Source: JBBRUG01 sp038247995 (lineage in GTDB: Bacteria; Chloroflexota; Chloroflexia; Chloroflexales; Chloroflexaceae). Taken from it: a stretch of DNA of 8,823 nucleotides. The notes below the pieces were generated by a model, which saw only the letters and a list, made by a program, of their open reading frames with translations, made no database searches and had not been told where the DNA came from. This document shows, piece by piece, positions 4,015 to 8,823 of this stretch; within the stretch, counting starts at the first letter, position 1, and the number at the start of each line of letters is the position of its first letter. The position numbers were made by a program, and so were the translations under genes. The DNA lies in NCBI GenBank assembly GCA_038247995.1, contig JBBRUG010000259.1, forward strand, positions 1 through 8,823. Reading direction: 5' to 3'.

Positions 4015-7000
4015 ATGGAGCATACGTCCTTACGCATTCCCCGTGCCTTCACCGCACTCGAAGCCTTTCCGGCGCTGCGCGCTTCTGTGGCCACAAGCCT
4101 GGAACGACAATCGGCCCGCGTTGCGGCTGCCCTGGCACGCTTTCAGGAACGGCCCGAGCCCTTCAAGGCACTGGAAAAAGCCCTAAATAATCCTGCGGGC
4201 GGCCTGGTGGCGCTGGTCGGCGCACCCGGCAGCGGAGTAACCAGCCTCCTAGCCAACCTCGCCGCAACCCTGCCGGCGCCACTCTGGCTGAGCGCCGACG
4301 ACGCCGGGTTGGGCGCACGCGCGTTGTATGCGCAAATCCTGGCGCTACATCGGCCCGGTGTGCCCTTAACCGACCCGGCGGCAGTGACCGATCCGCTTAC
4401 AGTTGAGCGCCTGTTACATGATGCAGCTGCGGCCCGTAGCAGTTCTCGCCCGATTGTGTTGTTAATCGATGCGCCTGAACCGGAGCAACGCCCACTCCCG
4501 CCGGCCCTGCCAGCCGATCTCCCGCCTGGCGTCACGCTCCTGTATGGCTGTACACCTGCCGACGCACTACCCTACCCGGCGCGTTCGATCATCGCACTCG
4601 CCGATTTCGCTGCCGAGCCGACTGCTCAACAGCGGGCGCTTCAGGCGCTCGGATGCCCGCCTGAGCATGCTGAAGCAATAATCGCCGCCGCGCAAGGCAA
4701 TTTTCTTTACCTCGAACTGGCCGTTCATGCGCTGACGGCCGGCACGCTCGACCCGGCGCAGTTGCCAAGCGGGCTTGAGGGCTTGTTGGCAGCCTGGTGG
4801 GCCGATCGCACAACCGTTGAGCAGCGCCTGGCCTTGTTGCTCACGGCTGCCGGCGAACCGCTACCGCTGCCGTTCATTGCCGAATTGCTTGCCGATGACC
4901 CGGCGCCGACGCTGGCGCACTGGGAGAGTCTGGGGCTGATCGACCTGACGCTCCAGACCACGCCGAGCGCTGAGCGACCACGCCCAACAATCCGCGCTGC
5001 TTTCAGTCATAGCGCGCCGCGGCGCTGGGTCAACGCAACCCAGGACGCTGATCTGGAGCAGATCCACGGTGAACTGGCGGCAGTCGGCTTTGCGCGCCGG
5101 GGCGAGCGGGCACCGGATCAACCAGCGACGGCAAACTACCTGCGGCGCCAGGTGGCGCGCCACGCAGCGCTTGGCCCAGAGCCAATCCGCACCACGCAGT
5201 TACCCCAGGTTGCCACGCGGGCGTGGGTAAACGATCACGAACGACGCACAACCCTCGAAGCCGCCTTTTACGATGTCGCGTGGGAACTGCGCACAGCCGT
5301 CCAGTCGAACAACGATCTCGGGCGGACGGTGCTCGCGGCGGCGCTGGCCGGCACGCTGGCCACCCGGGCCCGCACGCTCAGCCCCGCTGCGGCGGTTGAG
5401 GCGCTGGTGAGCGGATTGGAGCGCAGCGGGCGCGAAGCGGCGCTCAAGCGGGTGCTTGATGTTGTTGAGCGTCTGCCCGACGGGAGCGACAAGGCGCTGA
5501 TCCTGCGCCGACTGGGCGAGGCCTGCTATGAAGCCCGTATGCGTCGGTCGGCAATGCGCCTGCTTTCCCGCGCACTTGATCTAGAAGCCAACCCGACGTC
5601 GCGGGCCTGGCGCGATCAACGTGAGCAATTACTGGCCGCCCTCGCGGGAACGGCGCTCGCCCATGGTGCGATCGACATCGCACTGACGATTGCCGAGCAG
5701 ATTGAGCATCTGGAACGGCGCGCCGTTGTGGAAACGCAGGCCGCCCGACGCTTACTGGCGGACGGCGATCGCGCGCGGGCGCAGCGGGTGGCGCGGAGCA
5801 TTCTGCACGAAAGCATGGGCGCATGGGCGCGGGCCGAGGTAGCGGTAGCGTTGTTGCGCGCCGACGACCAACGCGGCGCGCTGATGCTTGACGAGATCGA
5901 AAATGAAACGGCGGTGGCCTGGGCGCAGATTGAACTGGCCTGCGATGCTGCGACGCACGATCATACGGCAGCCCGCGCGCGGATCGATAGCTTGAGCAAC
6001 CCCGGCCAGCACGATCGTGGATTGGCGCGGCTGGCTCTGGCGCAAGCCCAGGCCGGCGCCGAAACTGAAGCGCTCCATACGGCTGCGGATATTCAGGCGG
6101 CTGATGTGCGCCTGACGGCCTTGATCGATCTGCGTCAGATGCTCGCCGGAGACGCCTCGCTCGCAGCGCTGAATCAGGCCGCCGCAAACCTGGATGCTTT
6201 AAACCCCGATGATCGGGCACCATTGCTGGCGGCGCTTGCCGCCGCCTTTGCCGCCCTCGGCCAGACTGGGCAGGCGCTGAGCCTGGTACTCGAACTGCCT
6301 GAGGGCGAAGAGCGCGATCGGGCGCGCGCGCGTACGGCGGTAGCGCTTACGCGGCGCGGCGATTATATGGCGGCACTGCACATCCTCGACGTGCTGAATG
6401 ATGAAGACGAGCGCGATTGGGCGCGCGACGAAATTGTGCGGCTCCTCGCCGCCGATGGCTTATGGGACGAAGCGCTGACCCTGATCAACGCGATCGCGAC
6501 CCCTGAACAGCGGGCGCGGACCAACGCCGATCTGGCGATTGAGCGTGGACGCTCGGGTGAGCCGCAGGCGGCCCTGGCGCTTGCCCTCGCCGTTGAAGCT
6601 GCCGAGGAACGCGCGCGCGCGCTGACTATGCTCGCGCCAATCCTGGTAACAGCTGGGGCAATTGCGCTCGCACAGGCGATTATTGCCCAGCCTGATGCGC
6701 TGGTGGGCAGCGAGGCGCGCAGCCGGTACCAGGCAACGCTGGCCACAGCGCTGGCCGCCAGCGGACAGCTTGACGCAGCCGTAGTGCTCAGTGCGCAAAT
6801 TCGCCGGCCGGTTGAGCGGGCGCGGGCCGAATTGGCATGTGCGCTGGCCCTGGCGGAGCGCGATCCGGCGGCTGCCCAACGTGCGCTTAGTACTGCGCTC
6901 TGCGCCACAGCGATCGGGCGCGAAGAAGTGCTGCGCACGATCGAGTGGGCGGCGCCGGTGCTGGCGGAACTTGGCGGCACAGCGTTGATCCGCCAGGTTG

Positions 7001-7029
7001 CTGAGGGGATATTAGCGATCGACGGTTAG
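4015..7029 (+). CDS. STAND/NACHT-like P-loop protein with degenerate Walker A and alpha-solenoid tail
   Basis: This 1004-residue protein is Ala/Arg/Leu-rich and I know no specific gene name for it. Residues 1-60 show no recognisable effector domain. A P-loop fold follows: VALVGAPGSGVTSLLANLA (65-83) resembles Walker A, but the invariant lysine is V75. A Walker B-like strand is PIVLLIDAPEPE (146-157) with D152. QGNFLYLELAVHAL (227-240) matches the STAND/NACHT pattern GNFLYxxL, and a winged-helix-like region spans about 250-312. YLRRQVARHA (375-384) and WVNDHERRTTLEAAFYDVAWEL (split by the domain boundary near 404-425) also resemble STAND proteins. From about 465 to the end is a helical solenoid of roughly 33-residue units. 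STAND proteins usually switch by nucleotide exchange in signalling or defence; loss of the lysine suggests weak or absent hydrolysis. No ribosome binding site precedes the ATG. The antiporter gene starts 33 bases downstream. Confidence 0.75.
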   Translation: MEHTSLRIPRAFTALEAFPALRASVATSLERQSARVAAALARFQERPEPFKALEKALNNPAGGLVALVGAPGSGVTSLLANLAATLPAPLWLSADDAGLGARALYAQILALHRPGVPLTDPAAVTDPLTVERLLHDAAAARSSSRPIVLLIDAPEPEQRPLPPALPADLPPGVTLLYGCTPADALPYPARSIIALADFAAEPTAQQRALQALGCPPEHAEAIIAAAQGNFLYLELAVHALTAGTLDPAQLPSGLEGLLAAWWADRTTVEQRLALLLTAAGEPLPLPFIAELLADDPAPTLAHWESLGLIDLTLQTTPSAERPRPTIRAAFSHSAPRRWVNATQDADLEQIHGELAAVGFARRGERAPDQPATANYLRRQVARHAALGPEPIRTTQLPQVATRAWVNDHERRTTLEAAFYDVAWELRTAVQSNNDLGRTVLAAALAGTLATRARTLSPAAAVEALVSGLERSGREAALKRVLDVVERLPDGSDKALILRRLGEACYEARMRRSAMRLLSRALDLEANPTSRAWRDQREQLLAALAGTALAHGAIDIALTIAEQIEHLERRAVVETQAARRLLADGDRARAQRVARSILHESMGAWARAEVAVALLRADDQRGALMLDEIENETAVAWAQIELACDAATHDHTAARARIDSLSNPGQHDRGLARLALAQAQAGAETEALHTAADIQAADVRLTALIDLRQMLAGDASLAALNQAAANLDALNPDDRAPLLAALAAAFAALGQTGQALSLVLELPEGEERDRARARTAVALTRRGDYMAALHILDVLNDEDERDWARDEIVRLLAADGLWDEALTLINAIATPEQRARTNADLAIERGRSGEPQAALALALAVEAAEERARALTMLAPILVTAGAIALAQAIIAQPDALVGSEARSRYQATLATALAASGQLDAAVVLSAQIRRPVERARAELACALALAERDPAAAQRALSTALCATAIGREEVLRTIEWAAPVLAELGGTALIRQVAEGILAIDG
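6214..6918 (+). repeat. Coding repeats: 33-residue solenoid units
   Basis: In the C-terminal part of the STAND-like protein, units begin with arginine at residues 734, 767, 800, 833, 866, 902 and 935. The spacings are 33, 33, 33, 33, 36 and 33. The shared pattern is roughly R-x-R, then LA, a Gly near position 15, AL around 19-20, and an acidic end. More divergent units extend back to about residue 465. The helix-turn-helix layout is TPR-like but shorter than the canonical 34, so it may be a related Ala-rich repeat family. Such arrays usually bind proteins or act as the sensor end of STAND proteins. Confidence 0.7.
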
Positions 7030-7062
7030 AGCCGGCCCGACGGCTGCAATGAAAGGAGATCC

Positions 7063-8823
7063 GTGAGTCCTCACGACCTGCTGGTAATGATGGGCGTTGT
7101 GATAGTTGCCGCAATTGGCACAACCCTCCTGGCTAATCAACTGCGCGTCCCGGCGATTCTGCTCCTCCTTGGTGTTGGTGTACTCCTCGGCCCGGAAGTA
7201 CTCAATATTGTTCAGCCCGCAGCATTAGGCGATGGGCTGCGCGTCCTCGTGCCGCTCATGGTAGCGATCATCATCTTTGAGGGCGGTATGGTGCTTGATC
7301 TGACCTACTTGCGCCAAGTTGGCCAGGTTGTGCAGCGCCTGATCAGCATCGGGGCGCTGATTACGACACTCCTGGCCACCCTTGCCGCGCACTATCTGGC
7401 CGGCCTCGATTGGGGTGTGGCGCTGCTCTTCGGCGCTTTGATGAGCGTCACCGGTCCCACGGTGATCAACCCGCTCTTGCGCCGGGCGGCAGTTACTCAA
7501 CGCCTGAAAACGATTTTGATGGCTGAAGGCGTGCTCGTCGATGCAGTTGGCGCAGTGCTCGCCGTGGTGGTGCTGGAAGGCTTACTCACCGGCGCAACAT
7601 TCGTGGGCGGCGCAGGCGAGTGGCTGCTGCGCGTGGGCGGCGGGACGCTGCTGGGCATTCTGGGCGGCTGGCTGTTGGGAAAATACCTCAGGCGGGTTGG
7701 ACGCACGTACAATGCTGAACTCACCCGGCTCACCGCGCTTGGCGGCGCGCTGTTGATCTATACCATTGCCGAGGCGATCGCGGCTGAGGCTGGGATTGCG
7801 GCCGTGGCGGCGGCCGGCGTGGTAGTAGGCAATACGCGCTTTCCGCACGAAAAAGATGTTCATGCCTTCAAAGGCGACCTAACGGTGCTCAGCATCGGGA
7901 TCATCTTTATTCTACTGGCCGCCCGGATCAGTTTCGCCGATCTGCTGGCGTTAGGCTTCGGCGGTGTCGGCGTGGTACTGGTGTTGATGCTGGTAATCCG
8001 CCCAATTTGCGTCTTTATATCGACGATCGGGACCCGGCTGAGCCTGCGCGAAAAACTGTTTGTTTCGGCAGTTGGGCCACGCGGGATCATCGCCGCCTCG
8101 TTCACCACCTTTGCGGCAATCCGCTTGAGCGAAGCCGGTTACGCCGGCGCCGAGGCATTGAGCGGCCTCGTGTTTATGGTGATTATCGGCACGGTGGTTA
8201 CCCAGAGCATCACAACGCCCTGGGTAGCGCGCCTGCTCGGAGTACAACCAATGCTGACCCTGATCATTGGCGCCGATCCGCTGGGCCGCGAGTTAGCCCG
8301 CCATCTTGAAACGCAGGGCGTTGAAGTTGCGCTCATTGATCGCGACCCCGACAATGCGGCGTTGGCCCGCGAAAGCGAACTGACCGTGTTTCAAGGCGAT
8401 GCAACGCAAGAGAGCGTGCTCCGCAAGGCCGGCATTGAACGGGCGCAAGCACTGGTCGCGACGACTTCGAGCGATAAAACGAATCTGCTCGTCTGTCAGA
8501 TGGCCCGTTCATTGTTCAGCATCACCGATCTGGTGGCGCGAGTTAATACCGAAGCCAATCTGCGTACATTCCAGGAGAGCAACATCCGCGCGATGAGCCC
8601 GATTGCAGCTTCGGTGATGGTGCTCGATAACCTGCTGCGACGGCCAAGTACGCTGCAACTGCTCAGCGATCTCGATGCGGGCAAGGAAGTAACTGAGGTA
8701 AGCCTGAGCAACGCGACGATGGTCGGCAAGGCGCTGAAAGAGTTGCACCTGGAAGGTGACGTGCTGGTAGCAATGATCCGGCGCGGCGGGCGGCTGTTTG
8801 TACCGCACGGCAATACGACCCTG
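7063..8823 (+). CDS. CPA1-type cation/proton antiporter with TrkA/RCK domain (partial, 3' end missing)
   Basis: 587 codons are visible and the frame is open at the window end. The GTG start follows AAAGGAG (7052-7058) at ideal spacing. Residues about 5-393 form a dozen or so hydrophobic segments typical of NhaP-like Na+ or K+/H+ exchangers in the cytoplasmic membrane. Visible motifs are VPAILLLLGVGVLLGPE (29-45), FEGGMVLDL (72-80), SVTGPTVINPLLRR (128-141), AEGVLVDAVGAVLA (154-167, with the likely ion-site D160) and GPRGIIAASF (338-347). A TrkA_N/RCK fold follows at about 397-515, with IIGADPLGREL (401-411), LIDRDP (424-429) and GDAT (445-448). A TrkA_C-like domain begins near 540 and runs off the window. 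The RCK part probably gates transport by nucleotide or ligand binding. Its first glycine motif is GADPLG instead of GxGxxG. The ion cannot be assigned from sequence. Confidence 0.9.
   Translation, partial: MSPHDLLVMMGVVIVAAIGTTLLANQLRVPAILLLLGVGVLLGPEVLNIVQPAALGDGLRVLVPLMVAIIIFEGGMVLDLTYLRQVGQVVQRLISIGALITTLLATLAAHYLAGLDWGVALLFGALMSVTGPTVINPLLRRAAVTQRLKTILMAEGVLVDAVGAVLAVVVLEGLLTGATFVGGAGEWLLRVGGGTLLGILGGWLLGKYLRRVGRTYNAELTRLTALGGALLIYTIAEAIAAEAGIAAVAAAGVVVGNTRFPHEKDVHAFKGDLTVLSIGIIFILLAARISFADLLALGFGGVGVVLVLMLVIRPICVFISTIGTRLSLREKLFVSAVGPRGIIAASFTTFAAIRLSEAGYAGAEALSGLVFMVIIGTVVTQSITTPWVARLLGVQPMLTLIIGADPLGRELARHLETQGVEVALIDRDPDNAALARESELTVFQGDATQESVLRKAGIERAQALVATTSSDKTNLLVCQMARSLFSITDLVARVNTEANLRTFQESNIRAMSPIAASVMVLDNLLRRPSTLQLLSDLDAGKEVTEVSLSNATMVGKALKELHLEGDVLVAMIRRGGRLFVPHGNTTL

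Noticed and set aside
5444..6223. Minus-strand open frame (259 codons), and a similar one at 6363-6980, opposite the STAND-like gene
   Set aside because: The products are low-complexity Arg/Ser/Pro/Ala-rich, as expected for the complement of Ala/Arg-rich coding sequence. The + strand frame has clear domain motifs.
7030..7045. AGCCG/CGGCT stem after the STAND-like gene as a terminator
   Set aside because: The stem is only 5 bp with no T-run, followed at once by the antiporter ribosome binding site.

Overview
The window is bacterial chromosomal DNA, moderately GC-rich, with every gene on the + strand. It starts in the last 40 codons of tuf (EF-Tu) and runs through secE, nusG, rplK (L11), rplA (L1), rplJ (L10) and rplL (L7/L12), a near-universal block. 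A strong intrinsic terminator follows rplL, so rpoBC is not directly attached, and rpmG is absent from the short tuf-secE gap. Together with the large Ala/Arg-rich STAND-like protein and the RCK-tailed antiporter downstream, this style suggests a Chloroflexota (Chloroflexus/Roseiflexus-like) genome. That assignment is inference only, because no marker gene was compared.

The ribosomal half (1-3748) carries several RNA control elements. A hairpin between rplK and rplA imitates the L1-binding site of 23S rRNA and ends one base before the rplA Shine-Dalgarno. A sigma70-like promoter with an extended -10 lies across the rplA stop codon. About 30 bases further on comes an L10 leader, then an intrinsic terminator just before the rplJ ribosome binding site. 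Both strands of the L10-binding element are complementary to the 5' arm and loop of that terminator, so a complete attenuation switch can be drawn. Two further hairpins lie between rplJ and rplL, and a 14-bp-stem terminator closes the cluster.

The second half (3749-8823) begins with about 270 bases without a gene, including a 59-base stretch free of A that holds three copies of TTCCTGC. Next is a 1004-residue STAND/NACHT-like protein. Its P-loop has lost the invariant lysine (valine instead), and it ends in a long alpha-solenoid with a very regular 33-residue period. Thirty-three bases later, behind a textbook ribosome binding site, starts a CPA1-type cation/proton antiporter fused to a TrkA/RCK regulatory module, cut by the window end. 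The spacing suggests these two genes are co-transcribed.

I see no mobile element, CRISPR array, tRNA or rRNA gene. The observations most worth following up are the L1-site mimic upstream of rplA, the attenuation switch upstream of rplJ, and the P-loop-defective STAND-like protein coupled to the antiporter gene.
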